A DNA stretch of 63,508 nucleotides from Paludibacteraceae bacterium (GTDB lineage: Bacteria > Bacteroidota > Bacteroidia > Bacteroidales > Paludibacteraceae): assembly GCA_905233415.1 (NCBI GenBank), contig CAJOEX010000007.1, positions 1-63,508 of the forward strand. The letters run 5' to 3'. The first letter of the stretch is position 1. Each line of letters opens with the position of its first letter. Shown here in pieces: positions 7,942 through 15,867 of the stretch. Made by a program: the position numbers and the translations under genes. The notes under the pieces are model-generated. The model was not told where the DNA came from. It made no database searches and worked only from the letters and a program-made list of their open reading frames with translations.

Positions 7942-9751
7942 TCGTATTCCATCCGGCTTCCATCCATTCGTTATTCCGTTTATGGTCGGAATGGCGTTTG
8001 TGCTGCTATACTGCTTCGGTGCGATGATTCGTATTCTCTTTGAACTGTCGTGGAAGGATAGAAACAAGTTCTTTCTGTCGCTTATCAATCCGAAGATTAT
8101 ATACAAGAACATCAAAGATATATTCTTTAACTGCCTGTTCCACGTGCAGTTGTGGAAGCGCAATAAGTTGTTCGGTTACATGCATTCTTCTATTGCTTTT
8201 GGGTGGTTTATGCTGATTGTTTTGGGACATTTGGAGGTCATTCTGTTTGTGCCGGGACGAATCAACCTGTTTTACTATCCCATCTTCTTCAATTACTTTG
8301 TGGCTGAGAATGATGAAACCCTTCACGGTTCGCTTCTGTTCTTTTTGATGGACTTCTTCCTTCTTGTGGTGATGAGCGGCATAGCGTTGGCGATTGCCCG
8401 TCGTGTGAAGAACTATATGTTTGGCGTCAAACGCATGGCACGACCGACGTTCCTGAATGTGGTTGGATTATATTCGTTGTGGGCGATCTTTCCCCTTCGT
8501 TGGTTGGCAGAGAGTTTTACGGCACATATTTCCGGTGGATCGTTCCTGACTGTTCCGGCTAACTGGTTGTTCAGACAGTTTCTCGGAAATGAATTGTATA
8601 TGCTGCCGACATGGTGGGCATATTCAATTGCGCTGTGTATTTTTATGTGCGTCCTGCCGTTTACGCGGTACATGCATATTCCAACGGAAATGCTGCTTAT
8701 TCCGATGCGGAATGCGGGGCTCAAAGTTCGCAGTTCCCGCAAAGGATTTGCACGTGTGGAGTTCTTCTCCTGCCCGAACTGCGGCGTTTGTATCGACGCA
8801 TGTCCGATGACGGTGGATAGGGAGCATGTGAAAGATTGTACCGTTTATCTCACGCGGCAACTGCGTCGTAATAATGACCGTCGCATAAAAGAAATAAGTG
8901 ACAAGTGTCTGCTTTGCGGCAAGTGTGAAGAACTGTGTCAAGTTGGGGTAGAAGGGCCGAAACTGCGCATTCTCGAACGTGCCCGCAGGCAATATGCTGT
9001 GCCGTTCATCAATCCGACCTCTAACAGCGAAGCGGTCCAACAGCGCAGCGGTCTAATTTCCAACAGCGCAGCGGTCTTATACTTTGCCGGTTGTATGAGC
9101 CACTTGACTCCTACCATTCCGCGGGCAGTGTGTGATATTCTCAAAAAAGCGGAAGTGGATTATACGTGGCTGGATAAGGACGGCGGACTTTGCTGCGGGC
9201 GACCGATATTTACGGCTGGTCGAATCAATGAGGCAAAGACGATTGTGGCAGACATGGAGCAACGCATTCTCAATTCCGATGCACGGACATTGCTGGTGTC
9301 TTGTCCGATCTGCTACAAGATGTTCCGCGAGGAATATAATTTGCGGAATATGAAGGTGATGCATTATGCAGATTACTTTAATGAATTAGTGCAGACTGGT
9401 CGCATAAAATTGGACAAGAGTGACTTGTGCTATGTTTATCATGACCCGTGCGAATTGGGTCGTGGCTGCGGTATGTATGACCAACCACGTAAACTAATCG
9501 GGCAGGCGGCATGTATTTCCGAAGCAGAGCATATACGGGAAGAAAGCATTTGCTGTGGCGGTTCGTTGGGTTCGCTGTCGCTGACATTTGCACAACGCGA
9601 GAACATGACCAAAGCCGCTTTACAGAACCTTTATACGTCCCGTGCAGATGCGATTGCAACGGCTTGTCCGCTATGTCAGGCAACGTTTGCGCGTTACTCT
9701 GACCGACCTGTAAAAGACCTTGCAGAAATTGTTAATGATTCAATAATATGA
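7934..9751 (+). CDS. Membrane HdrE/HdrD-type fusion: cytochrome-b-like + 2x[4Fe-4S] + two CCG domains
   Basis: A 605-residue integral membrane oxidoreductase. Residues 1-250 hold several hydrophobic segments with histidines, like NarI/HdrE/DsrM quinone-linked cytochromes. Next come two ferredoxin motifs (C280, C283, C286, C290 and C325, C328, C331, C335). The CCG domains follow: C387, C420-C421, C457, C460 and then C506, C540-C541, C578, C581. This equals DsrM joined to DsrK, so it should link cytoplasmic electrons to membrane quinone. The linker at residues 363-381 is built from three copies of a 15-bp repeat and is probably flexible. It overlaps C2 by 8 bp and the cysteate synthase by 4 bp (ATGA). 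Confidence 0.85.
   Translation: MIDRIPSGFHPFVIPFMVGMAFVLLYCFGAMIRILFELSWKDRNKFFLSLINPKIIYKNIKDIFFNCLFHVQLWKRNKLFGYMHSSIAFGWFMLIVLGHLEVILFVPGRINLFYYPIFFNYFVAENDETLHGSLLFFLMDFFLLVVMSGIALAIARRVKNYMFGVKRMARPTFLNVVGLYSLWAIFPLRWLAESFTAHISGGSFLTVPANWLFRQFLGNELYMLPTWWAYSIALCIFMCVLPFTRYMHIPTEMLLIPMRNAGLKVRSSRKGFARVEFFSCPNCGVCIDACPMTVDREHVKDCTVYLTRQLRRNNDRRIKEISDKCLLCGKCEELCQVGVEGPKLRILERARRQYAVPFINPTSNSEAVQQRSGLISNSAAVLYFAGCMSHLTPTIPRAVCDILKKAEVDYTWLDKDGGLCCGRPIFTAGRINEAKTIVADMEQRILNSDARTLLVSCPICYKMFREEYNLRNMKVMHYADYFNELVQTGRIKLDKSDLCYVYHDPCELGRGCGMYDQPRKLIGQAACISEAEHIREESICCGGSLGSLSLTFAQRENMTKAALQNLYTSRADAIATACPLCQATFARYSDRPVKDLAEIVNDSII
9022..9076 (+). repeat. Three copies of AACAGCGMAGCGGTC inside a CDS
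   Basis: Copies begin near 9023, 9039 and 9061. They encode the linker NSEAV...NSAAV between the ferredoxin and CCG parts of the membrane Hdr fusion without breaking frame. The third copy is offset by 6 extra bases, so this is not a simple perfect tandem. Confidence 0.85.
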
Positions 9752-11031
9752 GATTCAAACCTACTGTTTATCATTTAATGAATGTTGCTAACGGCAACGA
9801 GTTTGAAGACAAAGGCTGGACGCTCAGCGACCCGAAGGGTGGTGAACCGTCGCTTGTCCGTGCGGTGTATGACAACAAGCGTTTCACGCCGCGTGAAGAC
9901 CTGGACGGGATTTATCGCTATGCCGAATGGATGCCTATTCGTCGTACACTCAAAAACTCTTGTGCGCCTGTAACATACAAGTCCAAGGCACTTGCCAAGT
10001 TCCTTGGTTTGGAGAACCTGTATATTACTTTCTCCGGTTGGAATCCGAAGATTGGCGCAACGTTCCAGACCTGTTCGTTTAAGGAAACAGAGGCGTATTC
10101 TGTGCTTGCGCGTTTGGACGAAAAAGACAAAAGGATACTTATTGTGCAATCTGCAGGAAATACTGCCCGTGCTTTTGCACAAGTTTGCTCGGACAACAAG
10201 ATACCGGTAGTTATCTGTGTGCCGCAGGATTGTTTGCATGACTTGTGGTTCCAACGTAAACTGGACAAGTGCGTCAAATTGCTTGCTGTGCCTCACGGCT
10301 GCGATTATTACGATGCTATTGCTTTGGGTGAAAAACTGGCGGAAGACCCGCATTTCTTCTTGGAAGGCGGTGCCAAGAATATTGCCCGTCGTGACGGAAT
10401 GGGCACAACCATTTTAAGTTGTGTGGAACAGATGGGACGCATTCCTGACGCTTATTTTCAGGCAGTAGGATCGGGAACAGGAGCTATTGCCGCGTGGGAA
10501 AACGCCTGCCGTTTGGCGGCAGACGGACGTTTTGGAGAGAATAACATGCGTGTGTATGTGGCACAGAATGAGCCGTTTACGCTGATGTATAACTCGTGGA
10601 AAGCACATTCACGCCAATTGGTTGACTTGGCTCCGGAAGTCGGACGCCGTCAAGCGGAAATGATTTTGGCAAAGGTGCTTTCAAACCGCAAACCGCCTTA
10701 CAGCCTTGCCGGTGGATTATATGACACGCTGGAGGCCTCTCACGGAGATGTTTATCTTGCCAATAACGAAGATATAATGTACTGGCTGCTGCAGTTCCGT
10801 AATTTGGAAGGTTATGAATTGTTGCCGGCAGCAAATGTGGCTGTTACAGCTTTGGCAAAAGCCGTCAAGGAAGGTGCTGTTAAAAAAGACGAGTTTATTA
10901 TGCTCAACTGCACAGGCGGCGGAACCTTACACGCGATGAGTAAAGGCTTTGTATTCAAAGAGCCTGACTTGATTCTTTCACCCGACCTGCCGGCAGATGA
11001 AATCATCCGTCAGGTGTTGAAACTGTTTTAA
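9748..11031 (+). CDS. Cysteate synthase-like PLP enzyme (threonine synthase paralogue)
   Basis: A 427-residue fold-type II PLP enzyme. The PLP lysine is K112 in QTCSFKETEAY, in place of the TGSFKDR pattern of true threonine synthases, and a glycine-rich phosphate loop (GSGTGAIAAWENA) follows near 240. The N-terminus (NGNEFEDKGWTL) resembles the Bacteroidetes proteins annotated as cysteate synthase, which make L-cysteate from O-phosphoserine and sulfite. Its place as last gene of an operon with an alpha-oxoamine synthase and an SDR fits sulfonolipid synthesis. It starts in a 4-bp ATGA overlap with the Hdr fusion, so translation is coupled. True threonine synthase is the main alternative, but I see no threonine-pathway neighbour. 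Confidence 0.75.
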   Translation: MRFKPTVYHLMNVANGNEFEDKGWTLSDPKGGEPSLVRAVYDNKRFTPREDLDGIYRYAEWMPIRRTLKNSCAPVTYKSKALAKFLGLENLYITFSGWNPKIGATFQTCSFKETEAYSVLARLDEKDKRILIVQSAGNTARAFAQVCSDNKIPVVICVPQDCLHDLWFQRKLDKCVKLLAVPHGCDYYDAIALGEKLAEDPHFFLEGGAKNIARRDGMGTTILSCVEQMGRIPDAYFQAVGSGTGAIAAWENACRLAADGRFGENNMRVYVAQNEPFTLMYNSWKAHSRQLVDLAPEVGRRQAEMILAKVLSNRKPPYSLAGGLYDTLEASHGDVYLANNEDIMYWLLQFRNLEGYELLPAANVAVTALAKAVKEGAVKKDEFIMLNCTGGGTLHAMSKGFVFKEPDLILSPDLPADEIIRQVLKLF

Positions 11032-11037
11032 AAATTG

Positions 11038-12114
11038 CTAAATCAATGCCTCAATGAGGCGATTGAGAATATGCAGACCGCTTTGTGTTGCAACAAGGCG
11101 GTCATTTTTTATGCAGAGTTGGCCGCTGTTGAGGAAAGGATGTGCTTTTGTCAGCAAGTCGGGAGTCGCAAGAATTCCGTTGCTTGTGCGCAAACCAAGC
11201 ATAATACGTTCCATCGCTTTCTGCTCGGAATCAAGCGTCTCTTCTTCCCAGTACTTAGACATGCTTAACATATGCTTAACATATGCTGAAAGGTCGGCTA
11301 TGTTCCAACGTCTTTTTGAGCCGTTGTAAGAGTGCGCTCCGGCTCCGAGACCAATATACGGTGTGTCGTTCCAATAACTTGAATTGTGCATTGAATGGCG
11401 ATTTGGAAGTGCGAAGTTACTAACTTCATAATGCTCGTAGCCGGTTGCAGCAAGTTTTTCACACAATATATCGTACATGGCGTTTTCGGTATCTTCGTCA
11501 GCCGGAGTGATTTTTCCCTCTTCAGCGAGTCGGAAGAGTCTCGAATGCATTTCGAAAGTCAGGCAGTAACATGAGATATGTTGCACGCCGAGTTTTAGTG
11601 CTTCGTCAATATTATATTGCCAATTTGCCATTGTCTGATTGGGTAGGGCATACATTAAGTCAATACTTATATTGTCAAATCCCGCGTCCTGCGCCATTCG
11701 AACAGCTTCTTTGGCTTGTGCGGCATTGTGACGCCGACCGAGAAAAGTCAACTCATCGTCACGGAAAGACTGAATACCGATACTTAGACGATTTATGCCG
11801 ATTTTACGCACTTCCCGCAATTTGTCAGCCGTGAGGTCACCGGGATTGGCTTCGAGCGTTATTTCAGTGGCATTTATCGGATTTATGGCATCGAGAATCC
11901 GCTTAATCTGTTCAACAGAAAGCAAACTCGGCGTACCGCCGCCGAAGTAAACGGTTTGGATATCGGCAGGCTGCGTAATACGGTTTTGCGCCTCTTTAAT
12001 AACCGCTTGCACATATTCTTCACGCTTGTCCAACTGCGTAGTAGAGAAAAAGTCGCAGTATATACAGCGACTTTTGCAGAACGGAATATGAATATATACA
12101 CCTATTCTTCCCAT
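11038..12114 (-). CDS. hemW: HemW-like radical SAM protein
   Basis: Radical SAM protein of the HemW (formerly oxygen-independent coproporphyrinogen oxidase-like) group, thought to be a heme chaperone. Counting from the ATG at 12114, the cluster motif is CKSRCIYCDF (C13, C17, C20), preceded by GVYIHIPF. The glycine-rich YFGGGTPS and the segment IDLMYALPNQTMANW follow, as usual in HemW. An upstream in-frame ATG at 12129 would add MDETF; the inner start is preferred because the homologous core begins there. Both starts overlap the end of rarA. It is the last gene of the minus-strand unit. A duplicated CATATGTTAAG element codes for part of its C-terminal half (see 11257). Confidence 0.9.
   Translation of the reverse strand: MGRIGVYIHIPFCKSRCIYCDFFSTTQLDKREEYVQAVIKEAQNRITQPADIQTVYFGGGTPSLLSVEQIKRILDAINPINATEITLEANPGDLTADKLREVRKIGINRLSIGIQSFRDDELTFLGRRHNAAQAKEAVRMAQDAGFDNISIDLMYALPNQTMANWQYNIDEALKLGVQHISCYCLTFEMHSRLFRLAEEGKITPADEDTENAMYDILCEKLAATGYEHYEVSNFALPNRHSMHNSSYWNDTPYIGLGAGAHSYNGSKRRWNIADLSAYVKHMLSMSKYWEEETLDSEQKAMERIMLGLRTSNGILATPDLLTKAHPFLNSGQLCIKNDRLVATQSGLHILNRLIEALI
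11076..11110 (+). terminator. Intrinsic terminator of the 86-11031 operon, inside hemW coding sequence
   Basis: GACCGCTTTGT (11076-11086) pairs with ACAAGGCGGTC (11093-11103) with one G-T pair, and a run of six T follows at 11105-11110. It terminates the plus strand 45 bp past the cysteate synthase and lies wholly within the last codons of the convergent hemW. Confidence 0.7.
11257..11287. repeat. 31-bp AT-rich palindromic element, copy 1
   Basis: Contains TTAACATATGCTTAACATATG, here within hemW coding sequence. A second copy lies at 19573-19603 next to a terminator, with 2 mismatches in 31 positions by my comparison. Confidence 0.7.
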
Positions 12115-13379
12115 AAATGTTTCATCCACTCGGCAAGTTTCTGCTCTTGCGGACTGCCTTGCGCCTGCCAGAAATGCGTTCCAAGCAGTTCGTCCGGCAA
12201 GAATTGCTGCTTGACAAAATGATTCGGAAAATCGTGTGCATACTTGTAACCTTCACTGTAACCAAGGTCCTTCATCAGTTGGGTAGGTGCATTGCGCAAA
12301 TGCAACGGTACAGCCAAATTGCCGGATTTCTCGACTTCTGCAAGGGCTGTATCTATTGCCAAATAAGCAGAATTGCTCTTTTGAGACGTTGCCAGATAAA
12401 TCGTTGCCAATGCCAATGGAATACGTCCTTCCGGCCAACCTATTTTCTGCAAGGTATCAAAGCAGGCATTTGCCACCAACATTGCGTTCGGGTTGGCAAG
12501 ACCTATATCTTCGCTGGCGGAAATGACCAAACGGCGGGCAATAAATTTCGGGTCTTCACCGGCAGCAACCATCCGAGCCAACCAGTAAATTGCTGCATCA
12601 GGGTCACTGCCACGAATGGATTTTATGAACGCGGAAATAATGTCGTAGTGCAGTTCGCCGTCCTTGTCGTACGCCACCGGATTTTGCTGAAGTTGCTTTG
12701 TGACGGTTTCATTGTCAATGTCCGTTACGCCGGAATTGGCGACCAATTCGATGATATTCAGCAATTTGCGGGCATCGCCACCGCTATAACGCAGGATTGC
12801 GTCCGTCTCCAATATATTAAGGTGTCGCTCGCGGATGTATTCGTCTTCCGTCAAAGTTCGGTGCAGCAATTCGAGCAAATCGTCCTTGCCAAGTGGCTGG
12901 AGCACATAAATTTGGCAACGCGAAAGCAACGGATTGATGACTTCAAAACTCGGATTTTCCGTTGTGGCACCGATAAGCGTGATTGTCCCGTCTTCGACGG
13001 CTCCCAACAAACTGTCCTGCTGTGATTTGCTGAAACGGTGTATCTCGTCAATAAACAGAATCGGTGAGCGTTGGTCTGTTTGCGCCGCAAATAAACCGCT
13101 GTTGATTTTTGCCTCACGTTTGGCTTTGTCAATCACATCGCGCACTTCCTTTACGCCGCTTGTTACAGCTGAAAGGGTATAGAAAGGACGTCCCAACTCA
13201 TGGGCGATGATGCGTGCCAAAGTTGTTTTGCCTACGCCTGGAGGACCCCACAGAATAAACGACGACAAATTGCCGCTTTCAATCATCTGTCGCAGAATGG
13301 CTCCTTCGCCGACCAGATGTTTCTGTCCTATGTACTCATTTAGCGTCTTTGGGCGCAGTCGTTCAGCGAGTGGAAGCAT
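12102..13379 (-). CDS. rarA: Replication-associated recombination AAA ATPase RarA/MgsA
   Basis: A 425-residue clamp-loader-like AAA+ ATPase acting at stalled replication forks. Walker A is [12 protein letters not shown] near residues 44-55, and Walker B and the following arginine region are in PILFIDEIHRFSKSQQD near 108. The sensor segment TLIGATTENPSFEV and the C-terminal MgsA tetramerisation region (AIYWLARMVAAGEDPKFIARRL) are present, so it is full length. It overlaps recN upstream by 17 bp and hemW downstream by about 13 bp. The recN-rarA pairing suggests a DNA repair block within this operon. Confidence 0.96.
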   Translation of the reverse strand: MLPLAERLRPKTLNEYIGQKHLVGEGAILRQMIESGNLSSFILWGPPGVGKTTLARIIAHELGRPFYTLSAVTSGVKEVRDVIDKAKREAKINSGLFAAQTDQRSPILFIDEIHRFSKSQQDSLLGAVEDGTITLIGATTENPSFEVINPLLSRCQIYVLQPLGKDDLLELLHRTLTEDEYIRERHLNILETDAILRYSGGDARKLLNIIELVANSGVTDIDNETVTKQLQQNPVAYDKDGELHYDIISAFIKSIRGSDPDAAIYWLARMVAAGEDPKFIARRLVISASEDIGLANPNAMLVANACFDTLQKIGWPEGRIPLALATIYLATSQKSNSAYLAIDTALAEVEKSGNLAVPLHLRNAPTQLMKDLGYSEGYKYAHDFPNHFVKQQFLPDELLGTHFWQAQGSPQEQKLAEWMKHLWEE

Positions 13380-14955
13380 GGTTTAGCAGTTCTTTTGCGG
13401 TATTTAGTGCCGCGTCTGTGATATTCTTTCCTGCCAGCATGGAGGCTATTTCCTGTATCCGTTCTTCGTCAGCAAGGCGGGAAATATGTGTTTCCGTGCG
13501 GGTGGCAGTGTCGTTTTTATAGACTTTGTATTGCGTTTGCGCTTGCGCAGCAATCTGTGGCAGGTGCGTAATGGCAATAATCTGCCTTGATTCCGCCATT
13601 TGGCGCATGATATGTCCCATTTGTGTGGCCACTTCACCACTAACACCGGTGTCTATCTCGTCAAAAATAATCGTCGGAAGTCCGTTTGTAGATGCAATCA
13701 AAGCCTTGACGCACAACATGAAGCGGGCTATTTCACCACCACTTGCCACTTCGCTGACACGCCTGAGTGATTGATTGAGGTTCGCGGCAAACATAAAATT
13801 AACCACGTCATGCCCGGATTCCGAAAAATCCTCTGCCGGTGTGATGGCAATATCCGTTTTTGCGTGCAAAATACCAAGCGTAGAAAGGTCCGCTGTGAGA
13901 CGCTCGGAAATCATCTTTCGAACTGCTTCGCGCGATTTCGTAAGTGCTTTTGCTGCCGTTTCCAATTCCGCCAATCGTGCTTGGACATTCTTCTTGGCTT
14001 GTGCAATATCTTCGTCAAACGATGCAATCTTGCTCATTTGTTCGCCCAATTGGTCACGCAGGGCAATCAGTTCTGCAACGGTTTTGACGTCATGCTTGCG
14101 CAGCAACGTATTGATGAGATCAAGCCTTTCTTGAACCATTTGCAGCCGTTCGGGGTCATATTCGGTGTTTTCGGCAAGCCGGTTTGTTTCGGCGATGATG
14201 TCTTTGAGCTCAATCTCCACACTTTGCAAGCGGTTGTGCAGCTCCTCTTCGTCTTGCAAGGCCGTTCGCGCCACCCGTAACGATTCCAAAGTACTTTGCT
14301 CGTCACCATCCAAAGCCTGTAATGCAGTTTGCAGTTGTGCCTTCAGCTGCTCAATATGGCTCAGACGATATTCTTCTTCTTCCAAACTTGTCAATTCATC
14401 CGGCTCATTCAGTTTGGCTTCGTCCAGTTGGTTGAATTGGAAAGAGATATAATCTTCATCTTTACGGGTTTTGGCGGCAAGTGCCTCCAAATCATGCAAG
14501 GTCTTTTCCGAATCCCGAAATGCCGTATAATGCGTGGAGTAGGCTGCTCGTTCCTTTTCGTTGCGGGCAATGGCATCTACAACGCTCAATTGGAACGAAT
14601 CGTCTGATAGTAGCAGATTCTCGTGCTGCGAGTGAATGTCGATTAGTTTGTTGGCAAGTTCCTTCAATTCCGCCTGCGTAACCACTTCATCGTTCACCAG
14701 TGACCTTGAACGTCCGTTGCGATTGAGTTCGCGACGAATGAGGTATTCTCCGAAATCTGCCTCAATCACACATCGTTCCTCGCCTTCAGTAATGGTTTTC
14801 AGGTCTGCCCGACCGCCCATTACCAAAGCCAAAGCACCAAGAATGATACTTTTTCCGGCTCCTGTTTCGCCCGTCATGGCGGAAAAACCGTCTTGGAAAT
14901 CAATGTCCAAGTGCGAAATCAGCGCGTAATTCTGTATGTGCAAATGTAGCAGCAT
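13363..14955 (-). CDS. recN: DNA repair protein RecN
   Basis: SMC-like ATPase for double-strand break repair, 530 residues. Walker A is MTGETGAGKSIILGAL near residues 28-43, the ABC signature is ASGGEIARFMLCVKAL near 408, and Walker B is TIIFDEIDTGVSGEVA near 430. A long charged coiled-coil stretch occupies about residues 150-370. The head domains and their order are as in other RecN proteins. It starts 6 bp after the DUF4835 stop on the minus strand and overlaps rarA. The DUF4831-DUF4835-recN run is a recurrent Bacteroidetes arrangement as I recall it. Confidence 0.97.
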   Translation of the reverse strand: MLLHLHIQNYALISHLDIDFQDGFSAMTGETGAGKSIILGALALVMGGRADLKTITEGEERCVIEADFGEYLIRRELNRNGRSRSLVNDEVVTQAELKELANKLIDIHSQHENLLLSDDSFQLSVVDAIARNEKERAAYSTHYTAFRDSEKTLHDLEALAAKTRKDEDYISFQFNQLDEAKLNEPDELTSLEEEEYRLSHIEQLKAQLQTALQALDGDEQSTLESLRVARTALQDEEELHNRLQSVEIELKDIIAETNRLAENTEYDPERLQMVQERLDLINTLLRKHDVKTVAELIALRDQLGEQMSKIASFDEDIAQAKKNVQARLAELETAAKALTKSREAVRKMISERLTADLSTLGILHAKTDIAITPAEDFSESGHDVVNFMFAANLNQSLRRVSEVASGGEIARFMLCVKALIASTNGLPTIIFDEIDTGVSGEVATQMGHIMRQMAESRQIIAITHLPQIAAQAQTQYKVYKNDTATRTETHISRLADEERIQEIASMLAGKNITDAALNTAKELLNHASTR

Positions 14956-14961
14956 GAACTA

Positions 14962-15867
14962 TCAATTCTCCATTATTTTGTCGTACAAGTTACCGCGAGT
15001 CGGGTCTATATCCATTAGGATTTCATACACTTCCTTCTTCTCCTTGTCTGTGCCTTTTTGGAAGATATTTGTCAGTTCGTCCGCTTTGGCATCCAAAAAA
15101 GTGTTGATGACATATGTGGCAGGGCGTGCACGGTTGGTTTCCCGCAGCACCGGCATTCCTTTGGCAATTAAAGCGCGTGCATTTGCCACATTTGCAGCCA
15201 TGTTATCCAATCCTAAACGGTGATATTCGTAATAATATTCGCGGTATTTTTTGAATGCTTCGTCCTGCAGGTTGTTAATGAGCGCATAGCGGTTTCGGTT
15301 GCTGTCAAACGCTTTCCAGCCTTTCAGTTCCTCATTACTCATAGATGCCGATTGGCAGGCGCTGACAATGTCTTCGCAGGCTTGGAAATAGGGCGAACCG
15401 CCAAGCCGCTGGAAACTGTCGCAATCATGACCGAGAATCAGATAAACATAGTATGCCAGCATCGCCGTCAGGTTGTTGGTGAACGTGTTTTGCTGATATT
15501 CAATGCGGTCGAATTCCTGATAGGTAAAGTGAAACGAATTGTCCTTGAAATTAATCAGCGGCGTGGAGTAGGAGGTGTTATACACCGGACGTTTCGCCTG
15601 CAACTGCATTTCGCAAAGGTACAGATTGTCATTTACCGAATTGACAATAATCATCAAACTGCATTCAATCTTCTCCTTTTCCGAGAATGTCATGTTGGTC
15701 CAGCGGTTATTATTCATATAGTCTGTAATAACCTGTTGGAGCGTCTCATACACGCTCTTGTTGCTGCCTTCAATCTTGTCCGAATTGATGGTAACCGTGC
15801 AGTTCAGTTCTTGTGCCTGAACGCCCATTGCCAACAGTAATACTATTGCACAAATAATCTTTTTCAT
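14962..15867 (-). CDS. Exported DUF4835-family protein
   Basis: A 301-residue protein with a signal peptide (MKKIICAIVLLLAMGVQA, cleavage before QELNC). The body is a mixed alpha/beta domain with typical Bacteroidetes DUF4835 features: the YNTSYSTPLINFKDNSFHF segment near residues 97-115, then YYVYLILGHDCDSF and a C-terminal helix ending at TRGNLYDKIMEN. I know no assigned function; location should be periplasmic or outer-membrane associated. Its start overlaps the end of the upstream DUF4831 gene by 4 bp, and recN follows at once. The stop codon lies in sequence (GAGAATTGATAGTT on the minus strand) resembling the AATTGATAATTG repeats found elsewhere in the window. Confidence 0.88.
   Translation of the reverse strand: MKKIICAIVLLLAMGVQAQELNCTVTINSDKIEGSNKSVYETLQQVITDYMNNNRWTNMTFSEKEKIECSLMIIVNSVNDNLYLCEMQLQAKRPVYNTSYSTPLINFKDNSFHFTYQEFDRIEYQQNTFTNNLTAMLAYYVYLILGHDCDSFQRLGGSPYFQACEDIVSACQSASMSNEELKGWKAFDSNRNRYALINNLQDEAFKKYREYYYEYHRLGLDNMAANVANARALIAKGMPVLRETNRARPATYVINTFLDAKADELTNIFQKGTDKEKKEVYEILMDIDPTRGNLYDKIMEN

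Noticed and set aside
12117..13025. 302-codon plus-strand frame opposite rarA
   Set aside because: Cys/Phe-rich antisense product with no recognisable domain; rarA on the other strand is certain.
15609..15616. CAAAGGTA, a minus-strand -7-like box
   Set aside because: It is inside the DUF4835 coding sequence and no TTTG lies 20 bp upstream on that strand; chance match.
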